From an uncultured Mycoplasmatota bacterium (GTDB lineage: Bacteria; Bacillota_I; Bacilli_A; RF39; UBA660), in contig URPE01000006.1 of assembly GCA_900549625.1 (NCBI GenBank), positions 1 through 39,058 of the forward strand: 39,058 nt of DNA, given 5' to 3'. Every line of letters begins with the position of its first letter. Position 1 is the stretch's first letter. A program made the position numbers and the translations under genes. Shown here one piece after another: positions 1-7,203 of the stretch. The notes beneath the pieces were generated by a model that did no database searches, was not told the origin of the DNA, and was given only the letters and a program-made list of their open reading frames with translations.

Positions 1-106
1 TACATTCAAATAACTCTTTATATTCATCGTTAACAAACACAGCCTTAAACACGCGATCACGACTAGCGGTATACCACTTCTTTGACTTGGTACATTCTTT
101 TGTCAT
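1..106 (-). CDS. Probable PD-(D/E)XK transposase-type nuclease, N-terminal fragment
   Basis: This is the first 35 codons of a minus-strand gene that runs off the left edge of the window. ATG is at 106-104, preceded by a strong AAAGGAG ribosome site at about 114-120. The visible peptide includes WYTASRDRVFKAVF and NDEYKELFE. That pattern resembles the start of Rpn/PD-(D/E)XK nuclease-family transposases, where an RVFKxxF segment begins the nuclease fold. The catalytic residues would lie outside the window, so the family call is recall-based and tentative. A 6-bp hairpin (AGAGAT...ATCTCT, 124-139) sits in its leader. Confidence 0.4.
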   Translation of the reverse strand, partial: MTKECTKSKKWYTASRDRVFKAVFVNDEYKELFEC

Positions 107-227
107 ATGCTTACTCCTTTCTAAGAGATAAGTATCTCTACTTATATTATTCAAGATGAGTAGCCCATTTTCTTTTTTTTTACGTAAATTTTTTAAAAAA
201 AGTTCAAGAAACGTTATTCAACTATCA

Positions 228-277
228 AAAAATAAAAAAAGAACTATTAAAAATCATTTATTTAATAGTTTCCTTTT
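228..277 (-). terminator. Rho-independent terminator downstream of ftsW
   Basis: An 11-bp AT-rich stem (GAACTATTAAA at 241-251 pairing with 261-271) is followed on the minus strand by a long U-tract read from 240 down to about 228. It lies 50 nt past the ftsW stop. A shorter T run on the plus strand (273-277) could make it bidirectional. Confidence 0.75.
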
Positions 278-324
278 TGCTAAATTTTGCGGCAAATTAA
301 AATACAAGCTATTATTCTAACTCT

Positions 325-1416
325 TTATTTTCCATATCTGCTAACTCCTAAAATAATTCCAATACTAAGCATACTTATTAATAAACTAGAGCCACCATAA
401 CTAAAAAATGGTAAAGTAACACCAGTAACCGGGATAAGGCCTATAACAACGCATAAATTAAGTGAGGCTTGAAATATTATGCCAACAGAAAGCCCAAAAA
501 CCAAAAACTTGCTAAATAAGTCATTTGTATTTAAAGCAATTTTTACCGAACGATAAAAAATAAATAAAAAGAATAACGTTACAACTAAAACTCCTAAAAA
601 ACCAAATTCCTCACTTATAATTGAAAAGATAAAATCAGTCTGCGGTTCTGGTAAATAAAAATGCTTTTGATGTGATTTCAAAAATCCTTGTCCTAAAAGG
701 CCACCAGGTCCTATTGCATATAAGCTTTGAATTATTTGAAAACCACTCCCTAAAGGGTCTGTCCAAGGATTTAAAAAAGAAACAATTCTTGCCATTCGGT
801 AAGGGGCTACAATTATAAGTGCAACTATTCCCATAAGTCCTAATAAACCAATTTTAACAAAAAAAGATATCTTAACACCACTCACAAAAATCATCGATAC
901 TAAAGTAAGAACAATAACCATGCCAGTTCCAAAGTCAGGTTCTAACAATATAAGTAAGAAAAAAAGACCAATAATAAATAAAATAGGCATAACTCCTTTT
1001 TTTATATCTCTTAATTCTTTTTTATTATTACTTAAATATTTAGAAACAAATATAATAAGAGCAAGTTTACTAAATTCACTTGGTTGTATACCAAAGCCAC
1101 CTAAACCAAACCAACTTCGTGATCCATTCCTAACTGTTCCAATACCTGGTATTAAAACTAAAATAAGCATTATAAGCGTGCCAAGCAAAAACTTATTCGC
1201 GTGTTTCTTCCAAAAACCTGGTGGTAGTTTACTAACTAATAAACATAAAAAAATACTTATTAAAAAAAATATACTTTGACTTTTTACAAACTTAAATTCA
1301 TCATGAAACTTGTAATTTGCCCATATTGAACTAGCTGAATATATCATCATAATCCCAAATGTCCCAATAATTATGACTGCTATAAATAAGTATATGTCAA
1401 ATGATTTCTTTTTCAT
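325..1416 (-). CDS. ftsW: Peptidoglycan glycosyltransferase FtsW (SEDS family)
   Basis: A polytopic SEDS-family protein of 363 residues, normal for FtsW/RodA/SpoVE. SEDS proteins polymerise lipid II into glycan strands together with a class B PBP. Diagnostic motifs are visible: GSRSWFGLGGFGIQPSEFSK after the third membrane span, LEPDFGTG, the LNPW loop, YLPEPQTDFIFS with the catalytic-region Asp, and the C-terminal PFFSYGGSSLL signature. About ten hydrophobic spans are present. The start ATG at 1416 follows TTAGGTGAT. It is transcribed divergently from murG-ftsQ, which favours FtsW over RodA, but the sequence alone does not exclude a RodA/SpoVE role. Confidence 0.9.
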   Translation of the reverse strand: MKKKSFDIYLFIAVIIIGTFGIMMIYSASSIWANYKFHDEFKFVKSQSIFFLISIFLCLLVSKLPPGFWKKHANKFLLGTLIMLILVLIPGIGTVRNGSRSWFGLGGFGIQPSEFSKLALIIFVSKYLSNNKKELRDIKKGVMPILFIIGLFFLLILLEPDFGTGMVIVLTLVSMIFVSGVKISFFVKIGLLGLMGIVALIIVAPYRMARIVSFLNPWTDPLGSGFQIIQSLYAIGPGGLLGQGFLKSHQKHFYLPEPQTDFIFSIISEEFGFLGVLVVTLFFLFIFYRSVKIALNTNDLFSKFLVFGLSVGIIFQASLNLCVVIGLIPVTGVTLPFFSYGGSSLLISMLSIGIILGVSRYGK

Positions 1417-1577
1417 GTAATCACCTAATAAATTTTATGAAAGAAGAATAAAATTATTTGTTTATAAAACATAAATCACTAAAAACTTTCTAGTAACAAA
1501 TACTAAGGTATATTAATAATTACTACAGAACTTTACAAGGATCAAGAAAAATAAGCAAAAAATCATCTTTTTTATAG

Positions 1578-1583
1578 TATAAT
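1578..1583 (+). promoter_or_regulatory. Probable -10 box for murG-ftsQ
   Basis: TATAAT lies 8 nt before the AGAGGTG ribosome site of murG, inside the roughly 190-nt divergent intergenic region (1417-1603) with ftsW. No convincing -35 box is seen at 17 nt. I saw nothing else recognisable in this intergenic stretch. Confidence 0.45.
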
Positions 1584-1603
1584 ATTACTAAGAGGTGTAG
1601 AGA

Positions 1604-2686
1604 GTGAAAATAATTGTTTCAGCAGGTGGAACTATGGGCCATATTAATCCAGCCCTTGCTATAATAGAAGAATTTAAACGTGAAGAAAAAGATTTAGAAA
1701 TAATATATATTGGCACACATAATAGAATGGAAAAAGAAATAATTCCTAAAAAAGGAATTCACTACGAAGAAATAGAAATATATGGTTTTTCTAAAGATAT
1801 TAAAAGAGATATAAAAAATATAGGTTGTATAAATAGAGCTACTAAAAAATGCTTGCAAATAATGCGTGAATTTAAACCAGATGTCGTTATTGGTACAGGG
1901 GGGTATGTCACATATCCTGTTTTAAAAGCAGCTCACAAATTACATATAAAAACATTTATCCATGAACAAAATAGTATTCCAGGTAAAAGTAATAAGATGA
2001 TTAGTCGTTATGCTGATTTAATAGGTGTAACATTTACATCTAGCAAAAAGTACTTTAAAACTAATAAAAAAATAATTTATACTGGTAATCCTAGTGCTTC
2101 TTGGGCTTTACTTGTTCCTAAAAAAGATAAAGAAGCTCTTGGCTTTACCAAAGGCAAAAAACTACTCACCATTGTGGCGGGAAGTCTAGGTAGTGAGTCA
2201 TTAAATGAAAAATTTAAAGATTTTATTATTAATGTAAAACCAGATAACTACGAAATATGTTATATAACTGGTAAATCTTTATACGATAAATTTATGACTA
2301 ACTTTCAAGTTCCAGACAATGTTAAAGTATTTCCGTTTATGGATGAATTGCCTGGATTAATTAAGTGTAGTGATGCTGTAATATCAAGAGCCGGCGCCGG
2401 TAGTTTATCAGAAATTTTAGTATTAAAAGCACCTGCTTTAATTATTCCTAGTCCTTATGTTGCAAATAATCACCAGTATTATAATGCCAAAGAATTTAGT
2501 GATAAAGGCTTAGTTTTATTCATGAATGAAAGTGATATTACGAATGCTAAATTAAAAGAAAATATTGATAACTTACTATTTTCTACTGAAACAAGATACA
2601 ATCTAATTAATAATATGGAAAAAGAGGCAACACTTAATAGTGCCAACTACATTTATAAGAGTATAAAAAAAATAATTAATAATTAA
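1604..2686 (+). CDS. murG: UDP-GlcNAc:undecaprenyl-PP-MurNAc-pentapeptide GlcNAc transferase
   Basis: A GT28-family enzyme that adds GlcNAc to lipid I to make lipid II on the inner face of the membrane. All family landmarks are visible: the first G-loop GGTMGHINPALAI (residues 8-20), the second G-loop GTGGYVTYPVLKAA, HEQNSIPGKSN, a central glycine-rich AGSLGS, and the UDP-binding signature SRAGAGSLSEI near residue 265. Length 360 is typical. It starts with GTG at 1604, eight nucleotides after AGAGGTG, and the peptide begins directly with the KIIVSAGGT strand, so no earlier start is needed. ftsQ follows 15 nt downstream in the same operon. Confidence 0.96.
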   Translation: MKIIVSAGGTMGHINPALAIIEEFKREEKDLEIIYIGTHNRMEKEIIPKKGIHYEEIEIYGFSKDIKRDIKNIGCINRATKKCLQIMREFKPDVVIGTGGYVTYPVLKAAHKLHIKTFIHEQNSIPGKSNKMISRYADLIGVTFTSSKKYFKTNKKIIYTGNPSASWALLVPKKDKEALGFTKGKKLLTIVAGSLGSESLNEKFKDFIINVKPDNYEICYITGKSLYDKFMTNFQVPDNVKVFPFMDELPGLIKCSDAVISRAGAGSLSEILVLKAPALIIPSPYVANNHQYYNAKEFSDKGLVLFMNESDITNAKLKENIDNLLFSTETRYNLINNMEKEATLNSANYIYKSIKKIINN

Positions 2687-2701
2687 AAGAGGGGTGATAT
2701 A

Positions 2702-3409
2702 ATGCCAAAGAAAAAATTGGTTAAAAAAAGAAAATTAAAATGGAAGTCTATATTAAAGCTTTTAAGTATTATAGCCCTTATTAGCTTAGTTATTTTTGCC
2801 CTTCTTCAAATTAAAACAAAAAGAATAATTATTAAAGGTAATAATTATGTAACTGATAATGAAATAATCGAGGCCTCTGGATACAAATATTATCCTAAAC
2901 TATCTTTATATACTAGTGAAACAATAAAAAATAATCTTTTATCTTTACCATTGCTTGCAAGTGTAAATATCAAAAAAACAATATCAGGATCACTCATAAT
3001 AACAGTTAAAGAAAATAAGCCTTTATTTTATAACAGAAACTCTAATAAGTTAGTCTTAAGTGATAAAAAAGAAATAACATCTACTAATCTTTATGGTGTA
3101 CCAGTTTTAGTTAATTCAGTTCCTAATACTTATTATGAGCGTTTTATTGAAAAACTTAATACTATTGATGAAAATGTTTTAAAGCTAATTAGTGAAATAG
3201 AATATGACCCTTGGAAAAGTAACGATGTTTTAATAGACGAAACTAGATTTATACTTAGAATGAACGATGGCAATACGGTCTATGTTAATTTGATTCACTT
3301 AGATAAACTAAATAATTATATTGAAATATTCGCGTCTTTAGAAAATAAAAAAGGCATCTTGTATTTAGATTCATCTAGTGATAAAATATCTTTTAGTTTA
3401 TATTCATAA
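2702..3409 (+). CDS. ftsQ: Cell division protein FtsQ/DivIB
   Basis: A bitopic membrane protein of 235 residues. It has a very basic cytoplasmic N terminus (KKKLVKKRKLKWK), one membrane span at about residues 18-37, then a POTRA domain beginning KRIIIKGNNYVTDNEIIEASG, and the FtsQ/DivIB beta domain. FtsQ/DivIB scaffolds the divisome with FtsL and FtsB. ATG at 2702 is preceded by AAGAGGGGTGAT. It sits 15 nt after murG, a classic division/cell-wall neighbourhood. It is a little shorter than B. subtilis DivIB, with a reduced C-terminal tail. Confidence 0.88.
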   Translation: MPKKKLVKKRKLKWKSILKLLSIIALISLVIFALLQIKTKRIIIKGNNYVTDNEIIEASGYKYYPKLSLYTSETIKNNLLSLPLLASVNIKKTISGSLIITVKENKPLFYNRNSNKLVLSDKKEITSTNLYGVPVLVNSVPNTYYERFIEKLNTIDENVLKLISEIEYDPWKSNDVLIDETRFILRMNDGNTVYVNLIHLDKLNNYIEIFASLENKKGILYLDSSSDKISFSLYS

Positions 3410-3430
3410 AGACTAATATAGTCTTTTTTT
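3408..3430 (+). terminator. Terminator after ftsQ
   Basis: An 8-bp stem (AAAGACTA / TAGTCTTT) with a 3-nt loop, followed by T7, starts at the ftsQ stop codon. The queH ribosome site GGTGGTGAT directly abuts the T-run, so queH may be reached by partial read-through. Confidence 0.7.
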
Positions 3431-3442
3431 GGTGGTGATAAA

Positions 3443-4075
3443 ATGGAAAAAGTTAATTATGATAAAAAAATGATGGATATTATAAATTCTTTTGGTGAGC
3501 AAAGACCCTCTTTACTTTTGCATACCTGTTGTGCGCCTTGTTCAACCGCGGTTATTGAAAGATTAAGTAATTATTTTGATATAACAGTGTTTTACTACAA
3601 CCCTAACATTGAACCATATGAAGAATACTTAAAAAGAAAAGAAGAACAAAAAAGATTACTTAAAGAATATAAAAGCGTAAGACCCATCAAATTTTTAGAC
3701 TGTGATTATGAAAATGAAGAGTTTTCCAAGTTTGCTAATAATCTTGCCGAGAATCATGAAGGTGGCAAAAGATGCATGTTATGCTTTCATTTAAGACTTA
3801 AAAAAACAGCTCACATAGCCTCAGTTAATAATTTCGATTACTTTGGTACAAGCCTAACAGTGAGTCCTTATAAGAACGCTTATGCCATCAATAACATTGG
3901 TCTTGCCTTAGAGAAAAAACAAGGTGTCAAATATTTAGTTAGTGATTTCAAAAAGCAAAATGGTTATAAAAGAAGCATTATTTTAGCAAAAGAATATAAC
4001 TTGTATAGACAAGATTACTGTGGTTGTAAGTATTCAAAAATAGAAAGAGAAGAATATAAAAAAAACAAAATTTAA
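3443..4075 (+). CDS. queH: Epoxyqueuosine reductase QueH
   Basis: This enzyme reduces epoxyqueuosine to queuosine at the wobble position of tRNA; QueH is the non-orthologous replacement for QueG. The DUF208 landmarks are present: LLLHTCCAPCS with Cys29, Cys30 and Cys33, the FYYNPNIEPYEEYLKRKEEQ segment, RCMLCFHLRL with Cys111 and Cys114, and the C-terminal DYCGCKYS with Cys193 and Cys195. These cysteines form the redox pair and the [4Fe-4S]/metal site. Length 210 fits the family. ATG at 3443 follows GGTGGTGAT. Confidence 0.93.
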   Translation: MEKVNYDKKMMDIINSFGEQRPSLLLHTCCAPCSTAVIERLSNYFDITVFYYNPNIEPYEEYLKRKEEQKRLLKEYKSVRPIKFLDCDYENEEFSKFANNLAENHEGGKRCMLCFHLRLKKTAHIASVNNFDYFGTSLTVSPYKNAYAINNIGLALEKKQGVKYLVSDFKKQNGYKRSIILAKEYNLYRQDYCGCKYSKIEREEYKKNKI

Positions 4076-4098
4076 TTGTCTTTAGGGGGGTATTTGTT

Positions 4099-4524
4099 TT
4101 GGATATAAAAAAGGAATTAGATCATGAAAAAAGAAGACTTTTGTTTATTAAAAATAATTATAAAATACTTAATATAAGAAATACTTATATATGTAAAATA
4201 ACAAATAAATTATATAGTTATAAAAAGTATTATCCTTTTGTTTTGAGTTTGATTATGTCTTCTATTACTTTAAAAGGAGTAGTCTATTATGATTATGAAA
4301 AAAATGTTATAACATGTGAAGGACTAGAAAGCACGAGTGCTACAAATTATGGTGATAACACCTTTTCGTTCACTGAGCCTTATTATGTTTTAGATGATAA
4401 GCAATTTTACAAACAAACCCTTTATGATAGTTTTGAACTAGATAAAATAAACTATTATTTATCTTTAAGCAAATTTAGATTGTTTATTAGATGTAAAAAA
4501 AATATATATCACAACAAATGCTGA
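4099..4524 (+). CDS. Unknown protein, N-terminal part of a frameshifted gene
   Basis: This 141-codon reading frame starts at TTG 4099 behind a GGGGGG ribosome site and stops at 4524, just after an A8 tract at 4495-4502. Removing one A joins it in frame to the next open stretch, which reads on naturally (KKIYITTNADYLGSSYTTYEKHMHINEE...). The repaired protein would be about 240 residues. I do not recognise the family. Visible features are a basic helical N terminus, a hydrophobic stretch near residues 46-62, and many Tyr, Lys and Asp residues. It overlaps the downstream amidoligase, so the two were probably one operon. Confidence 0.6.
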   Translation: MDIKKELDHEKRRLLFIKNNYKILNIRNTYICKITNKLYSYKKYYPFVLSLIMSSITLKGVVYYDYEKNVITCEGLESTSATNYGDNTFSFTEPYYVLDDKQFYKQTLYDSFELDKINYYLSLSKFRLFIRCKKNIYHNKC

Positions 4525-4822
4525 CTATTTAGGGTCTAGTTATACAACTTATGAAAAACATATGCACATTAATGAAGAAAAAGTATTATGTGCATCTTTA
4601 ACATGTTTATTTGTAACTTTATTTAATTTCTTTATCCTTGGGCTTGGTGATGCATTATTTGTATGTGATTATGTGAATATGATAAATAAGCGATATGCAA
4701 GATTTAGTGATAGTGATTTAGAAATGATTGATAACTATCTTTATATGATTGAAAAAAACATTGACACTTTAGGAGAAGAAGAAAATGCGACTAGAAAAAG
4801 AAGAGCTAAACAAAATTCTTAA
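4495..4822 (+). pseudogene. C-terminal remainder of the frameshifted unknown gene
   Basis: This is the continuation of the previous entry in the shifted frame. It contains a strongly hydrophobic segment (LTCLFVTLFNFFILGLGDALF, about 4597-4659), probably one membrane span, and an acidic/basic C-terminal tail that ends inside the amidoligase start region (38-nt overlap with 4785). An internal ATG exists at 4562, but the protein-like sequence continues upstream of it to the A8 tract. That supports one broken gene rather than a separate small gene. Confidence 0.6.
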
Positions 4823-5537
4823 TACTAAACTTGTTTATCGTGATAGTTTAGATTTACCAAGTAATGTTTCATTTGGCATAGAAATTGAAAGTGATAGAGT
4901 TAGTTATAATAAGATTAAAGAAAAACTAAGGGAAAAAAATATTAATTGGTCTGTCCAGTATGATTCAAGTATATATACGGGAGCTGAGATAGATAGCCCA
5001 ATATTAAAGGATTCAAAAACTACTTGGCAAGAATTAAAGACAGTTTGTGCTTTACTAAAACAAAGTCATGCTAAAATAACCTCATATACGGGTGGACATG
5101 TCCATGTTGGCACCCATATTTTTCATGATGACATTGAGTCTTTAAAAATTTTTTTAGAAACTTATATGATTTATGAACCATTGTTATTTCGGTTTTGGTA
5201 TGGACAATATTTAACCGGCCGATCTGGCATGAGAAGTTATGCTAATCAAATACAACATTTTTTATATGATAATATGGAGTTCATTATGAAAAGTGATAAT
5301 TTAAAAGAAATACTTAGTTTACTTAAATTTTCTAATAAGTATTGTGCGGTTAATTTTCTTAATATGATTGATATTAAAACTTATTCTTTTAGAAATACAA
5401 TTGAATTTAGAGGCGGTAATGGTACACTTGAACCAGTTATTTGGCAAAATTATGTTAATCTGGCAACAAAACTATTATTCTTTGTTAAAAGAAAAGATAT
5501 TGATATTGATTTTTTAGATTGGGAATTAGAAATTTAG
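4785..5537 (+). CDS. Amidoligase family protein (main reading frame; C-terminus frameshifted)
   Basis: This resembles the COOH-NH2 amidoligase family (glutamine-synthetase-like fold), proposed to form amide bonds in peptide tagging or small-molecule conjugation. Seen here: FGIEIE near residue 31, which is the metal/ATP-binding strand, GGHVHVG near residue 103, and FRNTIEFRGGNGTLEP near residue 203. Start ATG 4785 follows AGGAGAAGAAA. The frame stops at 5537 after 250 residues, but a helical continuation typical of this family runs on in the -1 frame to 5716. The full protein would be about 310 residues. The shift lies at or just after T_TTT_TTA (5510-5516). Confidence 0.75.
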   Translation: MRLEKEELNKILNTKLVYRDSLDLPSNVSFGIEIESDRVSYNKIKEKLREKNINWSVQYDSSIYTGAEIDSPILKDSKTTWQELKTVCALLKQSHAKITSYTGGHVHVGTHIFHDDIESLKIFLETYMIYEPLLFRFWYGQYLTGRSGMRSYANQIQHFLYDNMEFIMKSDNLKEILSLLKFSNKYCAVNFLNMIDIKTYSFRNTIEFRGGNGTLEPVIWQNYVNLATKLLFFVKRKDIDIDFLDWELEI

Positions 5538-5716
5538 TCTTAAGCAATTCTCTTTATATGCTTTATGAGGGAATAGATTTAAAAGAGATGATTGAATTTG
5601 TTAATTTGATATTTACTAGGGAAATCGATAAGTTATATTTTGCCAGACAATATTTAAAAGATATGCGTTTCGGGTATAGGAATGAGGCTAAATTAAGCCG
5701 TAAATTTATTAAATAA
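5517..5716 (+). pseudogene. C-terminal part of the amidoligase in the -1 frame
   Basis: This open stretch of about 65 codons encodes NLVLSNSLYMLYEG..., then an amphipathic helix ending in RFGYRNEAKLSRKFIK. It follows the amidoligase frame directly with no ribosome site of its own; only TTG 5519 is available as a start. It most likely completes the amidoligase, through a mutation, an assembly error, or -1 slippage at the upstream heptamer. It ends 17 nt before the insertion sequence. Confidence 0.55.
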
Positions 5717-5776
5717 AAAAGACACATAGATGGTAAAGTGTAACCTTTGTCAAGGACTAAATAAAAAAGAGAGAGT

Positions 5777-6562
5777 TTAGGCAATGGATTCAAATAGATG
5801 ATTTCGGTATTGAACTGGAGTCATTTTTTTTAAATTCCATTGATATCTATAATTATTGTAATACTCGATATAATCTTTTATTTCATTACATACATCTCTA
5901 AAAGTGAAACAAGTATCTAAATTTAGTTCATCTTTCATATGTCCAAAATAAGATTCCTGAGGTGCATTATCCCAACAATTACCTCTTCTAGACATAGATT
6001 GCTGAATATTATATTTTTTTAATAAATTATGAAACTTAGGACTTGTATAATGAACCCCTTGATCAGAATGAATTATGACATTTTCATTTAAAATTACATT
6101 TCTCTTACGATGTAATTTTTTTACTGTTTCTAATGAAATGTCTAAAGTCATATTTTCACTTATATAATAAGCAAGTATTTCATTAGTTTCCGCATCTTTA
6201 ATAGTTGATAAATAACATTTTTTGTTATCACCATAAAATAAATATGTTATATCAGTTAAAAGTACATTATATGGTATTCCGGTTTTAAATACACGATTAA
6301 CAACATTTTCACAAGTCGTATGTTCTTGTGTAGCCTTCATCATTCTTCTATATGGATTTGCTTGTCTAATTGGACATTTTAGTCCGAATTTTTTCATTAA
6401 TCTTCTTATTTTCTTTAAGTTAAAATGAATCTTAAATTCATTATCAAGCACCATCATTATTTGTCTAGCACCTTTTTTACGTTTTTTAAACTTATATGCT
6501 TTTAAGATTAAATCAAAATCTTTTTTGTCTTTATTATCTCTTTCAAATCTTTTTTTCTTCAT
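5777..6562 (-). CDS. IS3-family transposase OrfB (DDE integrase domain)
   Basis: A DDE transposase with the rve integrase core. The catalytic Asp is in LLTDITYLF, the second in VIIHSDQGVHYTS, and the Glu in SRRGNCWDNAPQESYFG. An HTH_21-type segment near residues 30-60 (RKKGARQIMMVLDNEF) precedes the core. ATG 6562 gives 261 residues, but the frame is open upstream to about 6668 and encodes a typical IS3 OrfB start (KYIIDKYELKGMTTYLCKCI). The native protein is therefore probably an OrfAB fusion made by -1 frameshifting, with about 36 extra residues. It appears intact. Confidence 0.9.
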   Translation of the reverse strand: MKKKRFERDNKDKKDFDLILKAYKFKKRKKGARQIMMVLDNEFKIHFNLKKIRRLMKKFGLKCPIRQANPYRRMMKATQEHTTCENVVNRVFKTGIPYNVLLTDITYLFYGDNKKCYLSTIKDAETNEILAYYISENMTLDISLETVKKLHRKRNVILNENVIIHSDQGVHYTSPKFHNLLKKYNIQQSMSRRGNCWDNAPQESYFGHMKDELNLDTCFTFRDVCNEIKDYIEYYNNYRYQWNLKKMTPVQYRNHLFESIA

Positions 6563-6658
6563 TTTTTAAACAATTATAACATCCTGATTTAGAAACACCA
6601 ATACATTTACATAAATATGTAGTCATGCCTTTTAATTCATATTTATCAATAATATATT

Positions 6659-7129
6659 TTATTGTTTCAAATTTGATATTGATTTGATATCTGTTAAAAT
6701 TTTCATTTCTATCAATTCGTTTTTTTTTAATAATTCGTTTTCAGCTTCAAGTAATTTGATTTTTGCTTCAGCTCGTTCTAATTTTTCTTTATCTGATAAC
6801 TCATGTTCTAAAGGTCTTCCTGAAGCACCTTTTCTAGTATCTGTTATTTTACCGATAGAATTTAACTGTTTTCTCCATCTATGAGCTGAATTTGAGATTC
6901 TTCTTTCTCCAACAATTTCTGGATTTATACCACATTCTCTAAAAACATTTTGGGGGAACTTTTTATAGTTTTCACATTCTTTTACCAACTTATACTTGAA
7001 TTCATCAGTATAAGTTATTCCTTTATTAGTAATGTTTTTAATCCATTTATTTTTACTTAATTTTTTTACTTGAGCATCTGTAAATAATATTTTTGACATT
7101 ATTATCACCAACTTTCTTATATTATACAA
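6659..7129 (-). CDS. IS3-family OrfA (helix-turn-helix protein)
   Basis: The DNA-binding subunit of the transposase. A helix-turn-helix region lies around residues 38-90 (TDEFKYKLVKECENYK ... NSAHRWRKQLN). It is followed by a long coiled coil (KEKLERAEAKIKLLEAENEL) used for oligomerisation. ORF length is 156 with ATG 7129. A second ATG at residue 11 (about 7099) follows TTGGTGATAAT and is the more likely start (MSKILFTDAQVKK). Its 3' end carries A_AAT_TTG, which permits -1 slippage into OrfB. Confidence 0.85.
   Translation of the reverse strand: MYNIRKLVIIMSKILFTDAQVKKLSKNKWIKNITNKGITYTDEFKYKLVKECENYKKFPQNVFRECGINPEIVGERRISNSAHRWRKQLNSIGKITDTRKGASGRPLEHELSDKEKLERAEAKIKLLEAENELLKKNELIEMKILTDIKSISNLKQ
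6668..6674 (-). other. Slippery heptamer A_AAT_TTG for OrfA/OrfB frameshifting
   Basis: On the minus strand the orfA codons read tcA AAT TTG AAA CAA TAA. Slipping back one base continues as TTT GAA ACA ATA into the open orfB frame. This fits the X_XXY_YYZ consensus, and IS3 elements commonly make OrfAB this way. Confidence 0.65.
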
Positions 7130-7137
7130 TAAGACAT

Positions 7138-7189
7138 AATAAAAACCTATAAAGTATGTCTCTTTTTTTTAGAGTCCACTTTATAGGTT
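7138..7189 (-). terminator. Hairpin inside the IS right end, probable terminator for incoming gatD transcription
   Basis: A perfect 12-bp inverted repeat (AACCTATAAAGT at 7144-7155, ACTTTATAGGTT at 7178-7189) encloses a 22-nt loop that can itself pair CTCT with AGAG. Read on the minus strand, the stem is followed by TTTTTATTA. It lies just downstream of gatD and upstream of orfA. Confidence 0.5.
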
Positions 7190-7203
7190 ACATTTTATGG
7201 CGT

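Larger units (their letters stand above)
5734..7197 (-). mobile_element. IS3-family insertion sequence (first copy type)
   Basis: A complete element of about 1.46 kb. The ends match as imperfect inverted repeats: TAAAGTGTAACCT at the left and AGGTTACATTTTA at the right, one mismatch in 13, with weaker similarity further in (GGACT/AGTCC). The flanking bases TGG (5731-5733 and 7198-7200) could be a 3-bp target duplication. If the ends are taken as TG...CA, as is common in IS3, the element is 5739-7192 and no duplication is apparent. It carries orfA and orfB with a slippery heptamer between them. It lies between the broken amidoligase and gatD. Confidence 0.85.

Noticed and set aside
920..1279. 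Plus-strand ORF antisense to ftsW
   Set aside because: It has no ribosome site and no family resemblance, and it is fully contained in the clear ftsW coding region.
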